Positions 1-6,267 of a stretch of DNA of 6,267 bases are shown here, one piece after another (the first letter of the stretch is position 1; the number at the start of each line of letters is the position of its first letter). A program made the translations under genes and the position numbers. Source of the DNA: Lachnospiraceae bacterium UBA938 (lineage in GTDB: Bacteria; Bacillota; Clostridia; Lachnospirales; Lachnospiraceae); NCBI GenBank assembly GCA_002293475.1, contig DBDG01000064.1:1-6267 (forward strand). Direction: 5' to 3'. The notes under the pieces are model-generated. The model had not been told where the DNA came from and made no database searches. It saw only the letters and a list, made by a program, of their open reading frames with translations.

Positions 1-22
1 AAATACACTATGCAACATAAAT

Positions 23-30
23 AAGTGAGG
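23..30 (+). promoter_or_regulatory. Ribosome binding site of hisD
   Basis: AAGTGAGG, with GAGG at 27-30, lies 11 nt before the GTG at 42. It supports a GTG start that agrees with the family's usual N-terminus. The spacing is slightly long. Confidence 0.6.
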
Positions 31-41
31 AATCCCCAACC

Positions 42-1334
42 GTGAAGACGATAAAAATAACTGCCCAGACTAAAAAGAATGTCCTTACCGAGCTGCTTCA
101 AAGAAGTCCCGACCAATACGGACAATATGAAAGTGTCGTCCAGGACATCATCGGCAACATAAAACTGCGCCGTGATGAAGGCCTGTTCCATTATACCCGG
201 GAATTTGACAAGTGCCTCATCAATGCGGCAACCATCCGCGTGAGCAGACAGGAAATTGAGGAAGCTTATTCCCGGACCGATGCCGAATTTATCGCCGTGA
301 TGAAACGGGCGGCGGCCAACATAACCGCGTTTCACCAAAAGCAGCTACGGAACAGCTGGTTCGATACTACGGCGGACGGTTCGATATTAGGGCAGCGGAT
401 TACGCCGATCGAAATATCCGGTGTCTATGTGCCAGGCGGGAAAGCCGCCTATCCTTCCAGTGTCCTGATGAACATCATACCGGCGAAGGTGGCCGGGGTG
501 GCGCGGGTGGTCATGTGTACCCCGCCTGACCGCGACGGCCGGATTGATCCGGGGACATTGGCGGCCGCCGATATTGCCGGAGCCGACGAGATCTATAAAG
601 CGGGCGGCGCCCAGGCGATTGCGGCCATGGCCTTCGGCACGGAAAGCATACCCAAGGTAGATAAGATTACCGGACCCGGCAATATTTACGTGACCCTTGC
701 CAAAAAGGCCTGCTTTGGCCATGTGAGCATCGACTCCATCGCCGGACCCAGCGAAATCCTGATTTTAGCCGATGAAACTGCCAATCCCCGCTATGTCGCT
801 GCCGATTTGTTGTCGCAGACCGAGCACGACGAACTGGCCAGCGCTATTTTAGTCACCACGAGCGAGACCTTGGCCAAGCAAGTAAGCGAGGAAATTGATA
901 GTACCATTGACCAGCTTCCCCGCGCGGCGATTATCCGTAAGTCTTTGGAACGTTACGGATATATATTACTGGCAGAGGACATGGCCGAGGCGATTGAGAC
1001 AGCCAATGAAATTGCCTCGGAACATGTTGAGATCCTGACCCGCTCCCCTTTTGAGATCATGCCCCGGATCAGGCATGCCGGCGCGATCTTCCTAGGCGAG
1101 TATTCCTCCGAGCCGTTAGGTGATTATTATGCCGGCCCCAATCATATATTGCCCACCAATGGAACGGCCCGCTTTTTTTCGCCTTTAAATGTAGATGATT
1201 TCATGAAAAAAACCAGCATAATTGCCTATACGGAAGAAGCTTTGCAAAAAGCACACAAGGACATTGAGTTTTTTGCTGAAAAAGAGGGATTGACGGCACA
1301 TGCCAATTCCATTAAAGTAAGATTTGAGCAATAA
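42..1334 (+). CDS. hisD: Histidinol dehydrogenase HisD
   Basis: Cytosolic NAD- and zinc-dependent enzyme that oxidises L-histidinol through histidinal to L-histidine, the last two steps of the pathway. The 430-residue product has the usual family length (E. coli HisD is 434). Visible family features are the GPGNIYV segment (211-217), the signature IDSIAGPSEIL (230-240), and the expected zinc ligands Gln259, His262, Asp361 and His420. The catalytic Glu-His pair lies in SEHVEIL (Glu327, His328). The sequence looks intact, with no missing key residue. Translation starts at GTG, preceded by AAGTGAGG (23-30) at 11 nt spacing; no better ATG lies nearby. The gene is first in a close-packed his cluster, with hisB starting 24 nt after its TAA. 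Family assignment is very secure. Confidence 0.98.
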   Translation: MKTIKITAQTKKNVLTELLQRSPDQYGQYESVVQDIIGNIKLRRDEGLFHYTREFDKCLINAATIRVSRQEIEEAYSRTDAEFIAVMKRAAANITAFHQKQLRNSWFDTTADGSILGQRITPIEISGVYVPGGKAAYPSSVLMNIIPAKVAGVARVVMCTPPDRDGRIDPGTLAAADIAGADEIYKAGGAQAIAAMAFGTESIPKVDKITGPGNIYVTLAKKACFGHVSIDSIAGPSEILILADETANPRYVAADLLSQTEHDELASAILVTTSETLAKQVSEEIDSTIDQLPRAAIIRKSLERYGYILLAEDMAEAIETANEIASEHVEILTRSPFEIMPRIRHAGAIFLGEYSSEPLGDYYAGPNHILPTNGTARFFSPLNVDDFMKKTSIIAYTEEALQKAHKDIEFFAEKEGLTAHANSIKVRFEQ

Positions 1335-1347
1335 AAAGTGACGCAGA

Positions 1348-1353
1348 TAGGAG
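1348..1353 (+). promoter_or_regulatory. Ribosome binding site deciding the hisB start
   Basis: TAGGAG ends 5 nt before the ATG at 1359 and lies downstream of the alternative GTG at 1338. It therefore favours the shorter 195-residue protein. Confidence 0.75.
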
Positions 1354-1358
1354 CCGAT

Positions 1359-1946
1359 ATGGAAAGAACCGCGAAAATAGAGCGAAAGACAACCGAGACA
1401 TCGATTACCATGGAGTTAGGCTTGGATGGCAGCGGAAAGGCGCTGACCGACACTGGCATCGGCTTTATGGATCATATGCTGGAAGGCTTTGCCAAACATG
1501 GCTTTTTTGATCTTCGCTGTAACGTACAGGGAGATTTGCAGGTGGACGGCCACCACACCGTAGAAGATATGGGAATTGTCCTAGGACAGGCGATCAAGGA
1601 AGCGGCCGGAGATAAAAAAGGCATCAAGCGCTATGGGTTCTTTATCCTTCCGATGGACGACGCTTTGGCACTGTGCGCTGTTGATCTGTGCGGCCGGCCT
1701 TATTTTGATTTTGACGGCAGCTTTCATACCGAACGTGTAGGTGATCTGGATACGGCTCTGATCAGGGAGTTTTTTTATGCCATATCTTATTCCGCCGGAA
1801 TGAACCTGCACATCAAAATGCTTGCGGGGCATAATGACCATCACATGATAGAAGCTATCTTTAAAGCCTTTGCCAAAGCCTTGGATCTTGCCGTTGCCAT
1901 AGATGACAGAATGAGCGGCGTCTTAAGTACCAAGGGCAAGCTGTGA
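1359..1946 (+). CDS. hisB: Imidazoleglycerol-phosphate dehydratase HisB (monofunctional)
   Basis: Cytosolic manganese enzyme that dehydrates imidazole glycerol phosphate to imidazole acetol phosphate. With the ATG at 1359 the product has 195 residues, the normal size of a stand-alone IGPD; there is no fused histidinol-phosphatase domain as in E. coli HisB. Visible motifs are GIGFMDHML (33-41), the first metal motif VDGHHTVED (62-70), the second metal motif GHNDHHMIEA (157-166), and the C-terminal STKGKL. All metal-binding His and Glu positions expected from these motifs are present. An in-frame GTG at 1338 would add seven residues (MTQIGAD). It is rejected because the good ribosome site at 1348-1353 serves the ATG, and family members typically begin near the ERxAxIERxT segment. 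The gene sits 24 nt after hisD and 17 nt before the hisIE fusion. Confidence 0.97.
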   Translation: MERTAKIERKTTETSITMELGLDGSGKALTDTGIGFMDHMLEGFAKHGFFDLRCNVQGDLQVDGHHTVEDMGIVLGQAIKEAAGDKKGIKRYGFFILPMDDALALCAVDLCGRPYFDFDGSFHTERVGDLDTALIREFFYAISYSAGMNLHIKMLAGHNDHHMIEAIFKAFAKALDLAVAIDDRMSGVLSTKGKL

Positions 1947-1949
1947 CAT

Positions 1950-1956
1950 AGAGAGG
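1950..1956 (+). promoter_or_regulatory. Ribosome binding site of the hisIE fusion
   Basis: AGAGAGG lies 7 nt before the ATG at 1964, directly after the hisB stop. This shows that translation begins at the HisF-like domain rather than at an internal start before HisI. Confidence 0.75.
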
Positions 1957-1963
1957 TATACTT

Positions 1964-3250
1964 ATGACATATAAGAAATTAGTGCCTTGTATATATTTAT
2001 ATCGGGGGAATGCCGTGGCGGATGCTGACAACCGCACCGTCATTGATTTGAATCCCATTGAGCTGGCGCTGTTTTACAGCCGGAACCATGCAGATGAGCT
2101 GCTGATCTTCGACCTCTCGGAAACAGAAAAAGAGCATCAGGAAGCTTTGGATCTGATCAAGGACATCTGCGCCAAGACCGATATCCCGGTGATCGGAGCG
2201 GGTAACGTGCAGCGCATGGAAGATATCAAGAAGCTGCTGTATGCCGGCTGTAAGAAGGCGGCTTTAAACTATTCCCTTGCAAGCAATGTAGCGATCACTG
2301 CGGAAGTGTCGCTTAAATTCGGCCGCGGTAAAATCGTGGCCTGTGTCAGCTCGGCCGCGGAAATCACCAGCCATGTCTCCTTGCTGGAGGAGTATGTGGA
2401 AGAAGTCATCGTGACCGCTGAGAGGATTATCCGTGAGGCCGCGTCCGTAAGCCAACGGCCGCTGCTGGTTTCCGTGCCCCGCGTATCCCTGGATAAGATC
2501 ATTGAACTCTTATCAGACCCGGTCATCATCGGCATCACCGGCAACGGCATCAATAATAATGCTAAAGAACTGCTGAAAATAAAGGATCTGTGTAAGGAAA
2601 ACGGCATCATGATCCATTCGTTAGAGCCAGCCATGGACTGGGCGGAGCTTAAGAAAAACCAGGAAGGCATGGTTCCGGTGGTGGTTCAGGATGACCGGAC
2701 GGCGGAAGTCCTGATGGTGGCTTATATGAATGAAGCCGCCTATATGGCTACGCTGCAGAGCGGAAAAATGACATATTACAGCCGGAGCCGTAACGAGCTA
2801 TGGGTCAAGGGTGATACCAGCGGACATTATCAATATGTAAAATCATTAACGGCTGACTGCGATAAGGACACGATCCTAGCGAAGGTGTTGCAGGTCGGCG
2901 CCGCCTGTCATACCGGAAGCCACAGCTGCTTTTTCCATGATATCATCAAGCCGGAAGCCGGCACGGATGCCAATCCGTTCACCGTCTTAGATAGAGTCCT
3001 GGCCGTCATCAAGGACCGTCTTGTCAATCCCAAGGAAGGTTCTTATACCAATTACCTGTTTGACAAGGGTCTTGACAAGATACTTAAAAAAATGGGTGAG
3101 GAAGCCGCGGAGATCATCATTGCTTCAAAGAACCCGAATCCTAATGAAATCAAATACGAGATAGCAGATTTTCTTTATCATATGATGGTGCTGATGGTGG
3201 ACAAAGGAATATCTTGGGAGGAGATTATAGAAGAACTTGCAAAACGCTGA
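1964..3250 (+). CDS. hisIE: HisIE fusion (PRA-CH and PRA-PH) with an N-terminal degenerate HisF-like domain
   Basis: Bifunctional enzyme for steps 2 and 3 of histidine synthesis: phosphoribosyl-ATP diphosphatase and phosphoribosyl-AMP cyclohydrolase. Three parts can be seen in 428 residues. Residues 1-215 resemble the HisF/HisA TIM barrel (KKLVPCIYLYRGNAV, ADELLIFDL, IPVIGAGN), but the two HisF catalytic aspartates are replaced by Tyr11 and about Val128. Residues ~225-325 are HisI, with YYSRSR (271-276), LWVKGDTSG (279-287), DCDKD (298-302) and CHTGSHSCF (315-323), so its metal-binding Asp and Cys residues are kept. Residues ~340-428 are HisE, with SYTNYLFDKG, KKMGEEAAE (375-383) and ADFLYH (401-406). 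Ordinary HisIE is about 200 residues, so the N-terminal half is extra. The ATG start has a ribosome site, AGAGAGG (1950-1956), at 7 nt. HisI and HisE function is confident; the role of the N-terminal domain is unknown. Confidence 0.95.
   Translation: MTYKKLVPCIYLYRGNAVADADNRTVIDLNPIELALFYSRNHADELLIFDLSETEKEHQEALDLIKDICAKTDIPVIGAGNVQRMEDIKKLLYAGCKKAALNYSLASNVAITAEVSLKFGRGKIVACVSSAAEITSHVSLLEEYVEEVIVTAERIIREAASVSQRPLLVSVPRVSLDKIIELLSDPVIIGITGNGINNNAKELLKIKDLCKENGIMIHSLEPAMDWAELKKNQEGMVPVVVQDDRTAEVLMVAYMNEAAYMATLQSGKMTYYSRSRNELWVKGDTSGHYQYVKSLTADCDKDTILAKVLQVGAACHTGSHSCFFHDIIKPEAGTDANPFTVLDRVLAVIKDRLVNPKEGSYTNYLFDKGLDKILKKMGEEAAEIIIASKNPNPNEIKYEIADFLYHMMVLMVDKGISWEEIIEELAKR
3216..3223 (+). promoter_or_regulatory. 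Ribosome binding site deciding the TTG start of the YfhO gene
   Basis: GGGAGGAG is a near-ideal Shine-Dalgarno inside the hisIE coding region, 13 nt before the TTG at 3237. An in-frame stop at 3228-3230 excludes any earlier start, and the next ATG would fall inside the first membrane helix. TTG is therefore the likely start despite the long spacing. Confidence 0.65.
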
Positions 3251-5675
3251 TAAACAATGCCGCCGTTTAGGTCTATCGGTCTTCTTCTTTTCATTTCTGT
3301 TGCCTTTCCTGACGCTGATGCTTATTTATGCCGAAATGGGAATGGCGCCCTTTGGTGACCGTTCGGTCTTGCTCATGGACATGTCTGAACAAAATGTCAA
3401 CTTCTTTGCGGAGCTTAGGAACATTGTCCGGGGCGACAGCAGCATCTATTTTTCTTGGAGCAAATCCTTTGGCAGCAGTTTTATCGGAGTGTTTGCCTAT
3501 TATCTTTCCAGTCCCTTTTCCATTCTGACCGTCTTTTTTAAACCGGAAGACCTGCCGGTTGCCTTGCTGTTTCTGACTTGCCTCAAAATCGGCTTGGCGG
3601 GGTTATCGCTGGCAATCTATTTCCGCTTAAGTTTCCAGAAAGCCGGCATAGGCACGCTTATTTTTTCCCTCTGCTATGCCTTGATGTCTTATTCCTTTGC
3701 CTTTTCTTTAAGCATTATGTGGCTGGACGGGCTGATCTGGCTGCCGATGATCTTGTTAGGAATCGAAAAGCTTCTGGCCGGCCGGTTACCATGGATTCTT
3801 ACGCTAAGTCTAGGGGTCATGTTTGTGTCCAACTATTATATTTCCTATATGATCGGTCTGTTCAGCCTCCTTTATTTCCTGTATCGTCTTTTGAGCGAAA
3901 AGCGGCGTTTGCGGCAGTGTCTTCGCTTATTCATTGATTTTACCGGCGCCGCTGTCATAGCGGCCGGGATGGCGGCCTGGCTGCTGCTACCGGCCGGCCT
4001 AGATCTGATGACGGGAAAGCTGGCTCATGGCCCGGCAACAGCCGATAAGGGCATGTATTTCATGTCTGTTGAGCTGTACAGACGCTTGCTGCCGGGACAG
4101 TATGACGGCATTACCTATGGGCTTCCTTATCTGTTTTGCGGGACAACGGTGCTGCTACTGGCTATTACCTATTTCTTTAATCCCCGGATTGTCTTGCGGG
4201 AACGGATTGCCGCCTATATTTTTGTTCGCGTGCTGATCCTCAGTTTTTGCAGTAAGCAGCTTAATTTTATTTGGCATGGGTTTCAGTATCCCAACTGGTT
4301 TCCTTTCCGGAACTCCTTTTTGTTTTCCTTCCTGTTGATTTTTCTGGCCTTTCGCTCCGTCAGCGTGATGCCGATCAGTGACCTGAAGCGGCGTCTTATA
4401 AAGAACCAGAAAACGCTTCATCGGGCAGATGCGGTGCTTTCCCTTTTCATGCTCCTGTTATTAAGCCTGCAGACCGTTGAACTTTATCAAAACGGCAAAA
4501 CCATTATCAGGGGACTGGACCGGGACTTTAACTATTTATCCATTAATGACTATCAGGAGTTTTATCATGAGCTGCTTCCCCTCGTAGAGCAGGCGGAAAG
4601 CAGTCCGGGATTTTTCCGGATGGAGAAAAATTTTGAACGTAGCAAGAATGACGCCTTGCTGCTCGGCTATAAAGGCGTGACCCATTATTCTTCGGCTTTC
4701 AACGACCAGATCAACCGTTTCACCAGGCAGCTCGGCTTTTCCCAAGGATCAATATGGAATTCCTATTTTGGCCATACGCCCCTTACCGACATGTTGTTCA
4801 ACATGGAATACATGATGTCGCGGACCGCAATGCCGACCTATTATGAGCGCGTCGGTGAAAACGGCAGTGTCGCCCTTTATGCCAATCCGTCCGCACTGCC
4901 GGTGGCTTTTATGGCTAAAGACATATCCCCGCTTGAAAGCAATGATTTTGACGCCCAGAATGAAATACTGGCTAAGGCAAGCGGCTTGGCTAAGCCTTAT
5001 TTTACTCCCTGTGAGGTTACGGCTTTGGCGGCTGAGCGCTATAGCTTCACGGTGAAAGAAAATGCGCCCCACTATCTTTACATCGCGTTGGCGGGTCACG
5101 GATATGGCGATATCTATGTCAACGAGGTCTACCGGGGTCATTATTCGACCAATGAAGCCCAGTGTATTCTTTATATTGGTGATTACCAAAAAGGCGAAAC
5201 CGTCATCGTTAATATAGAAAATAATCAAGAGCCGGCTGTTGAGGAGCCGGCTGCGGTCCGGATAAGCGCCTTGGATACCGGCCGGCTGGCCGAGGCTTTC
5301 CGGATCCTTGCCATAGGCGGGCTTAGGGTATCGAAATCCGGTGCCGCCTATATCAGCGGCCAGGTCATTGCCCAGCACAACGGTACTATGTTGACCAGTA
5401 TCCCGTATGATGCCGGTTTCAAGGTGACAGTTGACGGTAATAACGTAACCACGGCCAAAGCTTTTGACACCTTTCTTAGTTTTCCGGTTCCGGAAGGGAG
5501 CCATAAGATTGAGATCCGCTATTTTGCCCGGGGGCAGATGGCCGGCATCCTTATCTCCATCGGCAGCACCGTTATGTTTGCTTGGTTATTGATAAGGCAC
5601 CGGATGAACAGCACAAAATGCCTGCTTCCGCGGCCAATCTACGCGCATATTTTCTCCCGGTTCCGCATATTTTGA
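3237..5675 (+). CDS. YfhO-family multi-pass membrane protein (putative GT-C type glycosyltransferase)
   Basis: An 812-residue integral membrane protein of the YfhO family. In Bacillus and Listeria, members are implicated in adding sugars to teichoic acids on the outer side of the membrane, using lipid-linked sugars; that role is inferred here. Family features seen are the first helix (~10-31), an outer loop with GDRSVLLMDMSEQNVNFF (40-57) containing candidate catalytic Asp48, SPFSILTVFF (92-101), MWLDGLIWLPMILLGIEKL (161-179) and WHGFQYPNWFPFRNSFLF (346-363). About a dozen hydrophobic helices lie before ~412. A large extracytoplasmic domain (~420-765) follows, with FRMEKNFERSKNDALLLGY and TSIPYDAGFKVTVDG (719-733), then a final helix (~767-786) and a short basic tail. 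The TTG start is the first start after an in-frame TAG (3228-3230) and overlaps hisIE by 14 nt. No CsbB-like partner glycosyltransferase gene is in view. Family secure; substrate unknown. Confidence 0.9.
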   Translation: MQNADKQCRRLGLSVFFFSFLLPFLTLMLIYAEMGMAPFGDRSVLLMDMSEQNVNFFAELRNIVRGDSSIYFSWSKSFGSSFIGVFAYYLSSPFSILTVFFKPEDLPVALLFLTCLKIGLAGLSLAIYFRLSFQKAGIGTLIFSLCYALMSYSFAFSLSIMWLDGLIWLPMILLGIEKLLAGRLPWILTLSLGVMFVSNYYISYMIGLFSLLYFLYRLLSEKRRLRQCLRLFIDFTGAAVIAAGMAAWLLLPAGLDLMTGKLAHGPATADKGMYFMSVELYRRLLPGQYDGITYGLPYLFCGTTVLLLAITYFFNPRIVLRERIAAYIFVRVLILSFCSKQLNFIWHGFQYPNWFPFRNSFLFSFLLIFLAFRSVSVMPISDLKRRLIKNQKTLHRADAVLSLFMLLLLSLQTVELYQNGKTIIRGLDRDFNYLSINDYQEFYHELLPLVEQAESSPGFFRMEKNFERSKNDALLLGYKGVTHYSSAFNDQINRFTRQLGFSQGSIWNSYFGHTPLTDMLFNMEYMMSRTAMPTYYERVGENGSVALYANPSALPVAFMAKDISPLESNDFDAQNEILAKASGLAKPYFTPCEVTALAAERYSFTVKENAPHYLYIALAGHGYGDIYVNEVYRGHYSTNEAQCILYIGDYQKGETVIVNIENNQEPAVEEPAAVRISALDTGRLAEAFRILAIGGLRVSKSGAAYISGQVIAQHNGTMLTSIPYDAGFKVTVDGNNVTTAKAFDTFLSFPVPEGSHKIEIRYFARGQMAGILISIGSTVMFAWLLIRHRMNSTKCLLPRPIYAHIFSRFRIF
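5229..5253 (+). repeat. Short direct repeat with palindromic cores inside the YfhO gene
   Basis: GAGCCGGCTG occurs at 5229-5238 and 5244-5253, encoding EPAVEEPAA in the extracytoplasmic domain. Each copy contains the palindrome AGCCGGCT, so the two copies can also pair as an 8-bp stem with a 7-nt loop. It may simply be a small in-frame duplication. Confidence 0.5.
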
Positions 5676-5694
5676 TGTAAAGATGTACAAGGTC

Positions 5695-5698
5695 AGGA
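5695..5698 (+). promoter_or_regulatory. Ribosome binding site of the small membrane protein
   Basis: AGGA lies 6 nt before the TTG at 5705, in the 29-nt gap after the YfhO stop codon; an AAGG at 5689-5692 is a second, weaker option. It supports a TTG start. Confidence 0.5.
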
Positions 5699-5704
5699 AC
5701 AAAA

Positions 5705-6103
5705 TTGGGACAGATTGATACTAACAAGAAATTAGAACTGATTCGTGATATAAGGATGAGCCACCAGAATAACCGAGCAGTCATGGGCAGGCGAGAACAG
5801 ATTATCTATGGAAAACCCCGGCCGCTGATTTCCCGGGGCGAGCTGTACAGCCTAGAAACTACGGCTGTTGACGAGGGTGTGCCGGTTGCAGCAGATGATG
5901 CCGGACATACTCTCCGGTCATTCAAGATAAGGATGTTGATTGCGGTAATCCTTTTTGCCGGCTTTTTCTTTCTTGACCGAACCGGTCAAAGCGTTGTCGG
6001 TATTTCTTCCGGGCAGATCAGCGAAGCGGTATCTTCTGAAAGCAGGGATATCTTTAGTTTTATTAGGGGTTTGTTTAGTGATGACTCGGGGGAAGAGGGG
6101 TAG
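5705..6103 (+). CDS. Small single-span membrane protein of unknown function
   Basis: I do not recognise a named family for this 132-residue protein. The N-terminal ~70 residues are hydrophilic and rich in Arg and Lys (KKLELIRDIRMSHQNN, MGRREQIIYGKPRP). They are followed by one strong hydrophobic segment, ~74-90 (KIRMLIAVILFAGFFFL), flanked on its N-side by Arg71, Lys74 and Arg76. The tail ends in acidic residues (SDDSGEEG). The positive-inside rule predicts a cytoplasmic N-terminus and an external C-terminal ~40 residues. There is no signal peptide cleavage site and no catalytic motif that I can see. The TTG start is chosen because an in-frame TAA lies at 5678-5680 and AGGA (5695-5698) is 6 nt upstream; the first ATG codon is number 18. 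The gene follows the YfhO gene by 29 nt on the same strand, so it is probably co-transcribed. The continuous frame, ribosome site and clear membrane segment argue that it is real. Confidence 0.75.
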   Translation: MGQIDTNKKLELIRDIRMSHQNNRAVMGRREQIIYGKPRPLISRGELYSLETTAVDEGVPVAADDAGHTLRSFKIRMLIAVILFAGFFFLDRTGQSVVGISSGQISEAVSSESRDIFSFIRGLFSDDSGEEG

Positions 6104-6106
6104 GGT

Positions 6107-6242
6107 GGTCATCGTGGTTGCGCGGTCATTGTGGTTACGCGGTCATCGTGGTTGCGCGGTCATTGTGGTTACGCGGTCATCGTCATATTGTCTGGGCTTG
6201 CGCGGTCATTGTGGTTGCGCGGTCATCGTCAGATTACCCGGG
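6107..6242 (+). repeat. 17-bp tandem repeat array with 34-bp higher-order period
   Basis: The unit is GGTCATYGTGGTTRCGC. Copies start at 6107, 6124, 6141 and 6158 with exact 17-bp spacing. Units 1 and 3 are identical (C/G type), as are units 2 and 4 (T/A type), so 6107-6140 and 6141-6174 form a perfect 34-bp duplication. The fifth copy (6175-6203) carries about 12 extra bases after GGTCATCGT. The sixth (6204-6220) is a hybrid of the two types. The seventh (6221-6242) matches the start of the fifth copy at 18 of 22 positions. The array begins 3 nt after the stop codon of the small membrane gene. It contains no obvious inverted repeat and no terminator-like T-run. Its role is unknown. Confidence 0.9.
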
Positions 6243-6267
6243 CCTCATCGGCTCCGGTTCCGGCTCC

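Noticed and set aside
1..41. 3' end of an upstream gene, or a promoter, before hisD
   Set aside because: A frame ending at TAA 22-24 reads only KYTMQHK, which I cannot assign to HisG or any family. A TACACT at 4-9 matches a -10 box poorly, and no -35 region is in the window.
387..722. Open frame on the minus strand inside hisD
   Set aside because: It is antisense to the conserved core of hisD, and the translation is rich in Gly, Arg and His with no domain.
1338..1358. Upstream GTG start for hisB
   Set aside because: The ribosome site at 1348-1353 lies downstream of this GTG, and the ATG at 1359 gives the normal family N-terminus.
3578..3937. + strand frame of 119 codons inside the YfhO gene
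   Set aside because: It overlaps conserved membrane helices of the real gene in another frame, and its start has no ribosome site that I can see.
4749..5504. Long open frame (251 codons) on the minus strand
   Set aside because: It lies wholly opposite the YfhO coding region, whose motifs continue through this stretch. Its translation shows no recognisable domain or plausible composition, so it is a codon-bias shadow.
5676..5704. Intrinsic terminator after the YfhO gene
   Set aside because: The 29-nt gap has no GC-rich hairpin followed by a T-run, so read-through into the next gene is more likely.
6107..6242. CRISPR array
   Set aside because: The repeats are contiguous 17-bp units without unique spacers of regular length, and no cas genes are nearby.

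Overview
The window looks like a chromosomal segment of a low-to-mid G+C Gram-positive (Bacillota), most likely a clostridial lineage such as Lachnospiraceae. This is inferred from strong purine-rich Shine-Dalgarno sequences, GTG and TTG starts, a YfhO-family membrane protein, and a long HisIE protein with an extra N-terminal TIM-barrel-like domain. G+C is roughly half by eye. No species can be named from the sequence alone.

Layout: all five supported genes lie on the + strand and are tightly packed, as in one operon. hisD (42-1334), hisB (IGP dehydratase only, best start 1359) and a hisIE fusion (1964-3250) are three histidine biosynthesis genes separated by 24 and 17 nt. The hisIE product begins with about 215 residues that resemble HisF but lack both catalytic aspartates, so this part is probably a pseudoenzyme domain. 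The PRA-CH (HisI) and PRA-PH (HisE) domains look intact. A YfhO-family multi-pass membrane protein (3237-5675) overlaps the end of hisIE by 14 nt and starts at TTG. After 29 nt comes a small single-span membrane protein of unknown function (5705-6103).

The last ~165 bases hold a 17-bp tandem repeat organised as a 34-bp dimer, followed by a diverged longer copy. The window ends in a short GC-rich stretch that could be the 3' end of a convergent gene.

How the genes work together: HisE and HisI catalyse steps 2 and 3 of histidine synthesis, HisB the dehydratase step, and HisD the last two oxidations to L-histidine. hisG, hisA, hisH, hisF, hisC and the phosphatase are not in the window. The YfhO gene and the small membrane gene have no evident link to histidine and probably share only transcription and translational coupling. 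I see no convincing intrinsic terminator or complete promoter. I found no RNA genes, CRISPR arrays or insertion sequences. The best candidates for something unusual are the inactive HisF-like domain fused to HisIE and the 3' tandem repeat array.
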